A DNA stretch of 64,000 nt from Heligmosomoides polygyrus polygyrus (taxonomy: Eukaryota > Nematoda > Chromadorea > Rhabditida > Heligmosomidae), in contig OX377202.1 in assembly GCA_947396885.1 (NCBI GenBank), positions 71,768,643-71,832,642 of the forward strand, in the 5' to 3' direction. Below the pieces are notes generated by a model. The model made no database searches. It was given only the letters and a program-made list of their open reading frames with translations, and was not told the DNA's origin. Both the position numbers and the translations under genes were made by a program. Below, piece after piece: positions 45,431 through 57,479 of this stretch. The first letter of the stretch is position 1. Each line of letters opens with the position of its first letter.

Positions 45431-46670
45431 GGCTGCTAAAAATTGCAGATTGCTTTAAGTGCACACAAACATACACACGCACAATTAAATACACACATTA
45501 ACACTGTTCTTATTACGCATATGTAGTTTTTTTCAGAACAATTATCAGGAATCTGAAAAAAACCTGTAAGTGATACGCACCCGAATCTACGTAGGATGAA
45601 ATGATCGCCTAAATTCCAGAATACTTATGTAGCCAACTTCGTCAATGACCAGTTGGCCTTCGGCCATTCAATTCAGTTTTCTAGGTGTTCTGCAGTTTTC
45701 TAGGTGTTCTGCTCTGCAGAGGATTTCCCTTTCGAACTCCATGCAGAGCACTTCATAGGGCAACGCTGATATGCGCTTTACGGGAACCATGCCTAATCTG
45801 ACGATTCGCTGCGCTCTCAAGACTTCGGGTCCTGACTGTGCTTCTTGTATGTGTACGAGGCGTAGTATTGAAAGGTACAAGGGAGAATTAGTTGGAATCG
45901 CACTCCACAAGTACGTTTACTAGAACTTTTCACTGGTGAAACTACACTTATTGTCGAAGAATCCAAAGCATTAGAAAAAACTCCCCCATTGGAAAACTTT
46001 CACGAAGACGTAAGATACATTGAACTCGGAGCCTTCGGGACAAATGGTTGACGAGCAACAGTTCGTGACTCTTCTGAAGAAACGAAGCAATTTTTTGTTA
46101 AAAGTGACCATCAGGACGCTGCATTGTGCACCAGTAAACAGTGGTTAAACAGAGCGTTGGAAGCATAAGCTCATTTTATGAGACACGCCAAAAATCTCAT
46201 GCTTGACCACTTCCTTCCATTCTGAAGCTAATTCCAAGCTAATTCATAAACATGTTTCTAATCTTTAATTTTAGCGCACCATATTTATTTCTCACATTTT
46301 TCATTTATTTTCATTTATTTTCTCATTTATTTCTCGTGTAACAAAATAAGGTGAGCCGAATGTCAGCAATTTTGAATGAATGATGCTACTCCAGATATTG
46401 CGTGCACGCTGTGTCTCCTCGACAACGGACAGTTCTAACGTATAGCCATCATACTTACCTACAACACCTACAACTGGATATCCTCCTAAAGTTTCGTTGC
46501 ATATGTGACGATGGTTAACGTTTTTCATTTTTAGCGTTCCTTGAAAGTATCTGGGAGTCCTCGCTCTTGACTTGCGCCGATGCAACATCCCCTGTTGTGA
46601 TTTTAGCCCATAAACCCCCACATTCAAACGGTTTCCCTTGCGCAAACATACTAACGCTGCGATAGCTAAA
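45431..46670. other. No supported gene
   Basis: Minus-strand frames at 46301-46721 include an attractive GTAAGTATG donor after GGYPVVGVVG near 46457, but no coherent exon chain could be built. Confidence 0.35.
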
Positions 46671-46712
46671 GTTTGTCTCAGCTTTCTGTTCGCTTCTCAT
46701 GTTCACCGCCAG

Positions 46713-46909
46713 GCGATGCAATCGAATTAAATCGTAGTATCTTTGACATCACTGACAAGTATGGTAAGCGCTGGATCCGAACCTGCGAAGCACCCGGCGA
46801 CAACAGCGCGGCACCAACCTGCGCCAAGCGCACCGGTGGCAACTGCCGCTTCGCTCACTCTAAGGTCCGCGCTCTGTCGCTGATTGCGAGCAGTCACCCT
46901 TCACTATAA
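46713..46909 (+). CDS. Probable terminal exon of a cysteine-containing protein, unknown family
   Basis: From a possible acceptor (TTCACCGCCAG, ending 46712) the frame reads GDAIELNRSIFDITDKYGKR, then WIRTCEAPGDNSAAPTCAKR and TGGNCRFAHSKVRALSL, with a TAA stop at 46907-46909. Codon use strongly prefers C or G in third positions (AAC, ATC, CGC, TGC, GGC), unlike every neighbouring frame. Three cysteines suggest a secreted or extracellular module. The frame is closed by a stop at about 46668, so earlier exons must be joined by splicing, and I could not find them. Family not recognised. Confidence 0.5.
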
Positions 46910-48490
46910 ATAGCCAAATCGTAAACACAGGATCTGTCTCACATGTCATTGCAGTACTTTACTGCACCTGGTCCCAGCTGAGAGGCCCTCTCACCTATAG
47001 TTTAACTAGTTTATGAGAGCTTCGATAGAATATACCCACATAACCCTAACCTAACCTCTTTTATTGCTAGTCGGTAAGCCTAACTCAGTTCCTATGGAAG
47101 CAGCATCGAATGGAAGCGTAATGTAGGCCTAGGTATGACCGGACCTAAGACTGGACTCCGAGGTGCTTCCTTTTTAAATGCTGCTCGATAGTGATTTATC
47201 TCATCTAACCGGAATCACGCCATAGCTATACTGAGTGCCTAGGCAACCTCTGCATCGCTATATCATAAGCAAGTTATTTGCTTAAACTGTATTAAATCAA
47301 GTTACTCATTACTGTCATTCTCATGCTATTGCCTTTCTTGGGGAGGGCTCCTTGTATCTGAGCTTCTGAATCCTCCTAACCACTTAAAGATAACGAGATT
47401 GCAGGGCATAGAGATACTATGCCAGTTTTACACTGATGTGTCCTCGTTAGGTTACTAGGGTTGTGCAGGATTGGTTTGTTTGTCATTTCACTGCTTTATG
47501 AGAGCACTAAGGTGCCGTTATAAATAAATAAATAAATAAATAAATAAATATTAAGGCGCCTCGCTATTGAAAAACGCAAGGAGCAAGCAATATTCTAGGG
47601 TAAAACCCTTCAAAGAGCCTTTGTTATGCAGATCATTGCAGTAACCGATGTGTTTTAGGTCGGAATGGAGGACTTCACAGTTTTTGATTGTAAGTTGGAG
47701 TGATTATAGACTGTTCGCAGATGATCATTTCAATAACGCTAAGAGATATTACTTCTGGCATGTCTCTGTCAAAAAATCAAGTTCCTTGTTGTGAATGCTG
47801 TCGGAAATAGAGGTCATGAACCGTGGTAACAAAATTCGTATCGCCCCCTTGTAAGAGGTTATACTTCTTCTTTCAAAGTTCAACAACAAATTAAAAAGGA
47901 ACAAAGCTATGCACATGCTGTGGAATCTTTCGTCTTTAAAAATTAAACTTTCATCTCTTAGCTTTTTTCTACAACCTCCCACAATTTAAGTTCATAATTA
48001 TCCTGTTTACAAAAATTTTGTCATCTTCAGGAGAACGGCGGAACTGCGGGTTTTCACTGCCGCTATCATATACGGAATTGCCAAGTAACAAACTATAGCA
48101 ATGTTTCATTTTTTTATCGACGCACAATGATAGTTTATTCGGTACTGTTGGATTTTTCAACTATCGCGCGAAATGAAAAATGGGTCACCAATAGTTTGAC
48201 TTTGATCGTTTGTTTGCTCGCTTGCTAAAGTGATGCTTTCCATCACTTCCGATGTCTGCGCGTCTAATTCGAACGGTCTTGTTTTAGCTTCTTAATGTAC
48301 CTTTCTAGGTAATTTCAGACCACTAGAGCGAAGTTTTTTTTCAGTTCTGGGACATATCTTTGCGAGATTATCTGGCCACGAGCCTCAGACACGAAATCGG
48401 TTGATGTGATTTTCTACAGTAGCATAACAGGCGGAAAATCTTCAGTTGATGAGAAGCACTTTAACTATGTCATACTCTGTCTACTCTCTA
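46910..48490. other. No gene seen; (AAAT)n at 47.5 kb
   Basis: Includes a (TAAA)n microsatellite at 47519-47551 directly after CACTAAGGTGCCGTTA, and a short CCCTAACCTAACC stretch near 47044. The microsatellite may be the tail of an unrecognised retroposon. Confidence 0.5.
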
Positions 48491-48494
48491 ACAA

Positions 48495-48850
48495 AGAGAG
48501 CCTCCGGAGTGGCGGTGAGCTTTTGCGGTGCAATTTTTACAGGACGTAGGATCCCGAGTGGTGAATCCAAAAGCACAGTTACTTTTTTCAGAATGCTCTT
48601 CTGTGGTTAAAAAAAAAAACGTTTGGACGCGTGAGCGCGAAGTTCATGGCGCCCTGTTGTCACTCAACCGTTCATCATTCGGTTGGCGAAGCGGTACCAA
48701 GGTCGCCTCTCAGACGCACATAGCGAGCTTGATGGTTCCGCACTCGGTGACGCCAATGTTTTTGCACACATCGGATCATTAATATTATGGGCTTGTGTGA
48801 TGACAGGAGTCAACTTGTACAATGCTATTAATGCTTTTAGTTAACAATAA
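48495..48850 (+). mobile_element. SINE-2 copy 3
   Basis: AGAGAGCCTCCGGAGTGGCG, GTGAGCTTTTGCGGTGCAA, ACGCGTGAGCGCGAAGTTCA, GGTTGGCGAAGCGGTACCAA (A-box-like) and TTTTGCACACATCGGATC follow the same order as copy 4. The tRNA-like B-box is weakened. It faces copy 4, tail to tail. Confidence 0.7.
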
Positions 48851-49181
48851 AATGTCTTTTTCACCCGTCGGATGCATGATTGTGTGATACAGCATCACCC
48901 GGAATTCGCTGCACTCAGCAGAAACGGCATCTTGAAAGTAAGCAAATAGCATTGAACACCATAAGAACTGTATTTCATTCGCACGCATTTGTTCGATTGC
49001 AGATTATAAGCCAGATCTACCGGCAGTTCCGCGCCCCGGTATTCCGACCATGTTTCGCATACGCTTGGGTGGCGGCTGGATATGTTGATGATCACCCGGG
49101 GCCCTTCTCTGCGACTACCGATTATGCCTTCAACGGAGAAGAAATAGTGATGCCTTCTCAGGGAGAGGAAAATTGTTCGTC

Positions 49182-49229
49182 CTTATCACTCCAGCAGCAT
49201 CGCACGAACGATGCTGCTGGTGTGATAAG
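49182..49229. repeat. 21 bp hairpin
   Basis: CTTATCACTCCAGCAGCATCG pairs (one mismatch) with 49209-49229 across a six-base loop. The right arm, GATGCTGCTGGTGTGATAAG, is the same motif found at the 3' side of SINE-2 copy 2 (about 24780-24800), so the hairpin may come from two abutting SINE-2 tails. Confidence 0.7.
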
Positions 49230-49404
49230 CGATCACGTTTTAAATATAATAGTTCTATATCAAAATTGTTGTTACCATTGTCAACAATAAAAGCAGTTAC
49301 TGTATGGGAGCATGAAAATTTGTTTTATGTTAGCGATTCAATGGAATGATGCAGTGTAAATACGATCCATTCAGAGGTATCTCAAATGAAAGCCCAAAAG
49401 GGCT

Positions 49405-49762
49405 AGGCTTAAATAATAAAAGCACTAATCGTGTACAAATTGACTCCTCTGATCACGCAAGCCCATAATAATAAGGATCCGATGTGTGCAAAACACTGTC
49501 GACACTGGAGACCGAACCTTTGAACACGACCGGTGCTCCCAAGCGCCGACCTCGTTACCACTACGCCAACCGACCGCAGAGGGCTAGGTAGCAGCAGGGC
49601 GCCATGAGCTTCGCGCTCACGCGTCCACACCTCGTTTTTTCGACCAAAGTAGAGCATTCCGAAAAAAGTAGCTATGGTTTTGGACTCCCCACACGGGACC
49701 CTACATCATGTAAAAATTGCATCGCAAAAGCTCACCGCCACTCCCGGAGGCTCTCCTTGTAA
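49405..49762 (-). mobile_element. SINE-2 copy 4, inverted partner
   Basis: The minus strand carries AAGGAGAGCCTCCGGGAGTG, GGTGAGCTTTTGCGATGCAA, then a good tRNA-like section: GTTGGCGTAGTGGTAACGAG (A-box) and AAAGGTTCGGTCTCC (B-box). It ends with TTTTGCACACATCGGATC and the TTATTATTATGGGCTTGCG tail block. This is the best-preserved promoter of the family here. Confidence 0.75.
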
Positions 49763-49765
49763 GAC

Positions 49766-49990
49766 TGCGCCTGTTAGCGAAGTCGGAGCAGGTGCCGGCT
49801 GTCACGTGCACTCGATTCCAAGTTCCTATTCGGATTTCCCGCACAACGAAGCGTTCCATCCCTCCGGATCGGTGAATTGGTACTACTATCTGAGTAGGAT
49901 AAAATAGCGACTTGTTCATCGGCCGGCAACCGATTCTCTTTATATATTGGGCCAAATATGTACGTATTCAAACTGCTTTCATACATCCCG
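49766..49990 (+). mobile_element. SINE-1 copy next to SINE-2
   Basis: GCGCCTGTTAGCGAAGTCGG (A-box), CTATTCGGATTTCC (B-box), then TCCATCCCTCCGGATCGGTG and CGACTTGTTCATCGGCCGGC. It begins within a few bases of the outer end of SINE-2 copy 4, suggesting a preferred or nested insertion site. Tail lost. Confidence 0.75.
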
Positions 49991-50033
49991 TTTAAGTAAG
50001 AAAAGTGCCCAAAAAAGTTGATTGACGCCATCC

Positions 50034-50059
50034 TTCTTTCTTTCTTTCTTTCTTTCTTT
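50034..50059. repeat. (CTTT)n microsatellite
   Basis: About six and a half CTTT units. Confidence 0.9.
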
Positions 50060-50690
50060 ATTCTTCTACCCTCTAGAAGAAAATACTTTAATTTACACAA
50101 CGGTTTCATAAAATTCTATACGTGCCTTTAAAATGTTTCTGTGACCACAACTTCTCACAAACTTCTCACCTTACCCTAAAATGTGTAGCAAATTGCAAGG
50201 ATCTGAAAGCGGATTACTTGCATGTTCTTCTCTCCGCGATTTGATCGTGTTCCCAGGATATTCACACTTTTTGTGGCATCTCCCAGAGCTATCGTGACCA
50301 CTAACATTTCGATCGTTTCATCTGTTCTCTCTCAGAATTAATCGATTGGGGTGGGTGCTCCGTGATTACGATGGCCGACGGAAGGTCTACCAGATAATCA
50401 GCCACCATGGTGAAGCTTCCATCAGACAATCAATATAAACGGATATTATTGGTTGGTCAATATCACTGTCTGTAAGACGCTTTTGATTTGGAAATTGTTC
50501 ACCTTGATCTCAAGGATATACATACTTCGCTCGCTGTGTTACTAAGCTATTTATATCTGCCCACCTCCTCCGACTTTCAGCGGTGGACCAGAGCAGGTCA
50601 GGGAAGGAAGTTGGAAGGACCAACGTTCGATCCGACTACGCTTTCAACCAAGTCTTGTTCCTTGGTCCTCCATTTTTGGCAGTGCTTTGA
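50060..50690. other. No gene seen
   Basis: Unremarkable spacer ending at the target duplication of the next SINE. Confidence 0.4.
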
Positions 50691-50704
50691 CCAGTTTCCA
50701 TATA

Positions 50705-50996
50705 AGGGTAAAGGATAAAGGACTGCGTTACTCAATCCGTGCTGGGATGCGCCAGCGCATTCTACTTCTACGGGATATCGTGGAGGCGACATGAATGCGT
50801 ATTTAGCCATACAATGACTTGCGGTGGCCAGCCGATGAACAAGTCAGCGCTCTATCCTTCCCAGACAAGTCTGGTACCAATTCACCGACCCCGGAGGGAT
50901 CGAAGGCTTGGTTGACCTATGCGGGAAATCCGAACCAGGAACCTGGTATCGGATGCACGCGACAGTCGCGCCTCCTCCGACTGCGCTACACGCGCC
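50705..50996 (-). mobile_element. SINE-1 copy, full length with perfect target duplication
   Basis: Minus strand: head GGCGCGTGTAGCGCAGTCGG, B-box GGTTCGGATTTCCC, complete body, tail GTCCTTTATCCTTTACC. It is flanked on both sides by CCAGTTTCCATATA (50691-50704 and 50997-51010), a perfect 14 bp direct repeat as produced by LINE-type target-primed insertion. The frames across it are not genes. Confidence 0.92.
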
Positions 50997-51010
50997 CCAG
51001 TTTCCATATA

Positions 51011-53807
51011 CAGTATGAAAAGGGGATGGTGTTTCTGTCCTAACTCACCCTCGGCTACGTTTCCAGTGTGGCCCGTCATACCCGAAGCCGGCACGCATGG
51101 TGTGGCCCGCACGTCCTGCGTACGGCGCCGGCGATGGACGCTGGTTTCACCGATATTTCACCGATAATGGCCAAACACGGTCAAAACGTGTTTTCGGAAA
51201 CTTGAATTTACTCAATTTATGCGTACTGATGTTTCCGCACCACAAATTTTATACTATGTAATGGTTCCAACGGAGCCTTCGAAAAATTTTGGAGAAGTTT
51301 GTTCGTGGCAAAATTGAGGTCGGACTTATGGTGACAGGCCCTTACATGAGCTCTTGGTGTCACGTATTCGAAAACATTATCCAAACGTTCATTTGGAGTG
51401 CTTTCGTGCTTCATCTGGAGTGATACTCCTCAACCTTCTATGCATATTACAACATGGTGCGCATCTTTATTGATAGCACACTTCTTTTCATTGGCGATTT
51501 CTGAAAAAGAAGACCTTTGTTCCAAACGGAGGGGTAGAATATGTATCTAGTAAAGCCGCACGCTACAAGTGCGAATGTGACACTGTTTTCAGACACCATA
51601 GCTTGAACGTGCGTTTTACTCACTTTGCTTGTTCAGTCGCTCTAACCAGAAATTGACATCAGGACTCGCTCGGATAAGCTAATGGAAAAGGACCGCGGAA
51701 AAGACTAGCATAAGCGTCGTCAATGTGGAGGCACTAAAACACTTCACAGTTTTTTCATAAATTCTTCAAGTGGTAAAAAAAAACTTAATTAGTACCTAAA
51801 GAAGGAAAAAGCCCGCTTTTTCTTCTTGTTAGAAGTAGCAGATCCTCCTAAAATAGCGATTGTTTAAAAGAACTTAGTCTGCCGAGAAGAAATTTTTGTG
51901 AAACATTGGTCTATGCCTACTTGGAGGAGCTAGTCAGGTCATTAAAAAAAGTCCCAACAAATTTGTCATGTCTAAACGGACAGCAAGCACAAGGAAGGTG
52001 ACGACGACGTGAGGCGGATTGCCAGCACTCTAGCTACGTCTTAAGAAGTAAACACAAATGAGGCTACAAAATCGTGCGAAGTGCTTTCAGATAGATTGTT
52101 GTATATAATTCAGTAAAGTTCACAGTGTTGGATCAAAGCCAAGGGTTGCATTTAGCACGGTGTGCCAGCCGGTCCTTCACTGAGCTTAACCATGGGCGAT
52201 TGCTGGCGAACTAATGACCTTGGCGGCCGATCACTCAAAATTACGATATGTTGAGCGAGCAGCGCGACAGGGTAAGGACGGGGAATCACGCGCTAAGCGC
52301 AGGGATTCAGAAGACGCGTCGAGGACGTGCCCGAACGTGAATAGGGAGTGAGAGGAATAAGGGGCAGCAGTAAGCGGACTACTAAGGGGACCAGTACAGG
52401 TGGATCAGATAAGGGGAAGGGCAGTAAGATGGGGGACCAGTATTTTCGCTCAGTATCGTGCAACGTGTGTCGGAGTACAGAAGGCGTGTCACAGAAGTCG
52501 TGCCACGTGTGTTGGGATGCGGAATACATATCATATTCGTCGTTGCACCGTCGTAACACATGCGTTGCGACTCAGCGAATTTGTCACAGACGGTATGCAA
52601 CAGGCTTCAGATTCAGAGGCCGTGACAAAGATCTTTCTTTGCGCAGATGCCTTGGATTTTCGGCACACCTTTTAAAGGCTTCGTGAAATGAGCGTGCGCG
52701 TATTTGACTCTCTCACCGTTTCTCTGCTGGCACGGGGTAAGGACGCGGGGGAGCGGTAGGAAGAACGACCACAGCAATCGGAGGACTATTATTGCCGTCG
52801 GGAGAAAACGGTGTCAACTGCAACACCGATTGAATATATTTACTTCTGCTGATTTTCTCCTGATTGAGATTCTCATGACCTGTTTCTCTCCACGTAGAGA
52901 ATCTTAGGAGAATAAATCGCGAATTTGCGATAGAGGGTGGACTGGCTTCATAGGAGCAATTTTGAAGTTTTTTCAGCCCGCTATATACCGCTGTACTATT
53001 GTATACAGTAGATTCAGTTCTTTAGAGTAATGAAAGTAAGAAGGAATAAGGAAGAAAAGAAGACGGTCGGGCGTCCTATTCTCAGGGCTTGGGTAAAGTT
53101 CCCCCACCAGATATTTTGGCGGCCTCTTGCCCGCTAAACGTCTGAGAGTTACAATTTCAGTGCGCTGTCTCAAAGTGAACGACAAGTGGAGCCTTAGAGG
53201 CGTTTCAGTACTTCGAGAACGTTCAGCGGGCTCGTATCCACCTCATTACGCAAAAAACCACATCTTTCGTGTTGCCGAGTGTCTACACAGGAAGCTGCGT
53301 GCAGCATTGTGGACGAAGACGTTAAATTGTCTAAACACCCCAACTTACTGTAATGGCGTAAGCTAGTTCAATGGGTCGTCTTTGTAAAATTGTATCCTTC
53401 CAGCGCAACTGGGATAAACCCAAATACTGCCGCAATGAGTTATGAGTCACGTATAGAGCAAGAGGGCGACATTGTAGCTTCTCAATAACTATCAACCACT
53501 GCTATTCTTGCCGCTTTCGTTTTAAAAGCTTTTGGATAGATTCTCTAAAATTATGAAAGGAAATAAGGGTGGAACCCCACTATATGTAGATCTGCACCTA
53601 GACATATTCCAAATTTATGTATAGGCCAGAATGCGTATTAACCCACCTTTGCTGTTCTTAGGGTCGGTGCCCTTCGGATCAGGGCTCTTGATTTTCGAAC
53701 CAGTGTTTTTAGCTAAATGCGAAAAAGTAATCCATGTGTCGTATTCGTCTCATAATGAAGAAACGAACCTTTTCAATATTTTCTATGTTGTGTGATATTT
53801 ATTTTGT
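51011..53807. other. No supported gene
   Basis: A GC-rich stretch at 52270-52640 is open in several frames. It contains direct repeats TCGTGCAACGTGTGTCGGAG and TCGTGCCACGTGTGTTGGGA 57 bases apart (about 52457 and 52514), which suggests simple duplication rather than coding. Confidence 0.4.
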
Positions 53808-53818
53808 AATTTAAAAAA

Positions 53819-54113
53819 GGGCGCGTGTAGCGCAGTCGGAGGAGGCGCGACTGTCGCGTGCACCCGATACCAGGCTCCTGGTTCGGATTTCCCGCCCAGG
53901 CCAACCAAGCCTTCCATCCCTCCGGGGTCGGTGAATTGGTACCAGACTTGTCTGGGAAGGATAAAGCGCTGACTTGTTCATCGGATGGCCACCGCAAGTC
54001 ATTGTATGGCTAAATACGAATTCATGTCGCCTCCATGACGTCCCGTAGAAGTAGAATGCGCTGGCGCATCCCAGAAGGGATTGATTAACGCCGTCCTTTA
54101 TCCTTTATCCTTT
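53819..54113 (+). mobile_element. SINE-1 reference copy, full length with target duplication
   Basis: The head GGCGCGTGTAGCGCAGTCGG (A-box, 53823-53838) and GGTTCGGATTTCCC (B-box, about 53880-53893) form an RNA polymerase III promoter. The body runs through GGGGTCGGTGAATTGGTACC and GGCCACCGCAAGTCATTG to TAGAATGCGCTGGCGCATCC, and the tail is (CCTTTAT)3. An 11 bp direct repeat AATTTAAAAAA flanks it (53808-53818 and 54114-54124). Length is 295 bp. Such SINEs have no coding capacity and use the machinery of a partner LINE. This copy and the one at 50.7 kb look recent. Confidence 0.92.
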
Positions 54114-54124
54114 AATTTAAAAAA

Positions 54125-55400
54125 ACTAGCACTTGACACATACCTTTACTTCTACAACTTCTACATTTTTCTATGTTTTGTATCATATTCAAGGACCTAC
54201 GGAAGCTGAAATCATTGGAACTGGCGTTCAGCTAAACTATGTGCTATCCTTATTATATCAAGTCAGAGCGGACAAACATAGCAGTTACAAGAATATTCCT
54301 ATATTTTTTACATTTGTGCCAAGGTACAGAAAGGCACTCTTGTCCGTACGTACGGGGGAGCCTTATGGGATTCATCTGTTCCTTCGTTTTCCTACGTGCC
54401 GTAGGAAGAACTGTACAATGTACAATTGAATGCAAGAGGAAGACAAGGAGCAGATCAGTGCTTGTCGTTTCTGCATAAGTCTCAAATAAACCAATCTCGG
54501 GATGTGGAAACTTTGTTGGCCATACCGAAACCGTTTCACTTGGAGTCGTTCCTGATACTCCCTAGCTCGATGTCTTCTGCTGATAGCGCCATATCCTACG
54601 CTACGGCAAAGCACAATGGAGCTTGTACGACGGCGTACCCGTAACTGCGTGACAGAGGTCTGCTCCCTTGCAAGGTAGGTAATGAACTTCGTAATTTTGG
54701 GAAGCGAGCTATTGACTGTTATAGGTCACTGCTTGAAAAGCACTGTTCTACGGTGCTTCCCAGGCAATCGTCTACAGCCCTCAATAGGGCACCTTGAAAA
54801 TCTACACACAGAAAGTTCATTGACCTTCCTTATTAGTCACAGCTTGCCTAGGAGATCACGTAAACAGCCTGTGTTGTATTGCTGGAGGCGATAGACTCCG
54901 AAAATGATACAGTTACCGGGTTTTTCTGGCCGTTAAGCCCAGTTTATTGTTTTCTGTTTACCAAGTTCAACGACTGAACATTTAAATTATTGAGACCTAC
55001 ATTTTGCAATAATATTTTCCAAGCATTTCTGATATCTGTCTCCTTTTTTGTACTTTGGGGAAGACTTGTACAACTTCTGAAGGTTGCGAACATTTTGTCA
55101 ATTACGGGTAATGCCAAGCAAGGTAGATCGAACTCACCAGCATGTTCTCTAGGTTGGATGAGCAATAGTCTTGGCTGCATCTACACATGAACATTAACTT
55201 GTCATTAACAGCACACCCGTCTTTTGACTGAAATGACCACTTACAGTGTGCTCGCAGGTTATGTGTATTTGCAGGTTTCATAGGATTATTCTTACACTAG
55301 TTAAAGTTCAGAAAGCATTCTGAAACGATACTGATGGTCACGAAAATGAGCTTTCCAGCGGCTGCAATCCTTCTGATTCGTTCCGTATCAATAAACTATC
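54125..55400. other. No gene seen
   Basis: Short frames on both strands overlap one another. No repeat family recognised. Confidence 0.35.
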
Positions 55401-55403
55401 AAT

Positions 55404-56210
55404 AGACGGATTTTTCCGTCGCAAACGGTCGCATGCTATAACTCGTTTAATTTTACGTTGCTTCAGAAACTGTTAGCACCGTTCGATTTGCCTCCTCTAC
55501 ACAAACATGTATAAAACTTTACCAGATCAGCGCATTTTCGCCGTGGGTGGCCTAAAAAATTGCTGGAGCAGGCTCTTGCGATTAGAGCTCCTTATTTCCC
55601 AAGACGTGCATGTTTTCGGAGTATCCAAGCATGGAGTACGTTGTCCGTGCTCTGTCATGCCTAGAATGTCCGAGGGTGCGCCGTGCACAGGATCGAACCT
55701 ATCAATCGAATAAGCGGAAGCATGTCCACTGGGTTTCTACCTTCGCCTAGTGGAAAATGTAAAGCCTTCAAGACTATCTTGCACATTTTGGAGAATTTTA
55801 TAAGAAATTGGCGGCCGTCCAACTTAGTATTTGCTCCAGTCAGTCCGGCGAGCCTTTGGAGTGCGCCGTACACAATGCATATAGGATCGAACCTATCAAT
55901 CGAGTGAACGAAAGCGGTTCAAATGTCGTGCTAAACAGCAAAGCTTTCCCTCTGCAGGTGCTTTACATACACTGACCGGAGCTTTTACAAATGAAGAGGT
56001 TTTATGGAGCGAGAAGGGAGAGTGCGGCGGCACAATGCATATACGATAGAACCATTTGAAATTGGATTAGATTAGAAATTTCCGCCCTCCCTACTTGGAA
56101 GTTGCTGTACTCTGTCCCGGCTAGACTATAGAGTACGGCGTGAATAATGCATATAATTAGAATCGAACATACCAATTGAGTGTACGCGACAGTTGTAGAT
56201 GAGCGTTTGG
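55404..56210 (+). repeat. Outer left arm with tandem units
   Basis: Begins with GACGGATTTTTCCGTCGCAA, itself a hairpin, then the leader, then units marked by ATGCATATA..(A)TCGAACCTATCAATCGA near 55681, 55866, 56030 and 56139. A further diverged unit follows near 56288. Confidence 0.85.
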
Positions 56211-56549
56211 GGAGTTTTATCAGAAATTGCAGGCCGCCCTACTCAGGAATTGCTGTACTATGTTTCGAAAAAGATCTAGAGTACGCTGTGAACAATGAAT
56301 ATAGAATAGAGCACTACGGTGTAGCTCTGGAGCACTACGGTGTAGCTTTTGAATGGACTAAATTACAGCGCTGCGAAAATGCAGGTGAGGCTTGTGCGAC
56401 CCAATTTTTTTGATTTCTTTCGATCACAAGGCACGGCGAGCCAACGGCATGCAAATGCGTAGGCGAGTAGAGCACCTAAGCTACTTTAAAACCATATGCT
56501 CGCAACTTCCCAACTGCCTAAACTGCCTTAGCCCCATCTGTCATTTTAT

Positions 56550-57240
56550 CGTTAGAGCGGCGGACTTAGCAGTTGAAATTTACTGCCCTCTTACTCGCCC
56601 ATATTTGGGTATTCGACACTCCCAATAACGCCATGTTGTTCATCACGAAAAGCTTATCGAATGGTGCTACTCTCGACCAATTTCAAAAAATCGATTTTTT
56701 TGGCAATTTCCCATCGAGGACGTGGCGCCCTAGGCCGAGCCTGCGCGGACGATGATGACGTCATCGAAAACCGATATTTTCGAATTGGCCAAATTTCCTC
56801 ATGCAAACCAAAATCATATAGGCGGTCATTTGGAGCGCAGATTACGAATCCGACGTCCGTTTTTGAAAACTCCGCCGATTTCAGTAAGTTACTCGCCATT
56901 TGAGTGTGGTTGGGTCAGGTCACCGATCACCCTCAGTTATCGGTATGGGCGGTCTCCCGCGGTAATCGTCCAAATGAACTCGGCATCGTGTTCGGCACCC
57001 CGAATAAGTCCCCACCCCTATACGAAGTTTGAGCAAAATCGATGATCCTGACCCGACCACCCTCGAACGGTAGGTAACCTACCAAAATCGGCGGAATTTT
57101 AAAAAACGGACGTCGGATTTGTAATTAGCGCACCGAATAAAATCTAGATGACTTTTAACGAGAAAATTTGGCCGATTTCGAAACTATCGATTTTTGATGA
57201 CATCATCGTCCGTGCTCGGCTTGGAGCGGCTGTGAGCAAC
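56550..57240. repeat. Inner inverted core, left side
   Basis: Contains GATGACGTCATCG (56754-56766) and its counterpart GATGACATCATCG (57196-57208), with GACGTCCGTTTTTGAAAA mirrored by TTTTAAAAAACGGACGTC. The arrangement matches 23.3-23.7 kb. The spacer has TCGTGTTCGGCACCCCGAAT. Confidence 0.7.
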
Positions 57241-57479
57241 GATACTCACTCGCGTCCATGCGTGCGGTCGCGGTGCGGCGCTGCAGGCAGGCCACCTCTA
57301 GCCGCGGCAGGAACACGTACGAGTTTTTCGGTGCGCCCAACGTGCGAGAGGGCGAATGCACGTCCCAACCCATCGGTTGAACCGCTTGGGCTTGCCCAAG
57401 AGGAGAAAGGCAGGAGGACTCGAGTGCAGCTAACCCTCCACAATGAAGAAGTGGGAAGGTTTTGTAATTGAGTGCCTGG

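Noticed and set aside
46430..46645. Minus-strand exon ending at a GTAAGTATG donor (GGYPVVGVVG)
   Set aside because: Only the donor is convincing; no acceptor or in-phase partner exon could be found, and the strand conflicts with the better exon at 46.7 kb.
47036..47060. Telomere-like CCCTAACCTAACC
   Set aside because: Two to three units only, not the nematode TTAGGC repeat; also at 63733. Coincidence.
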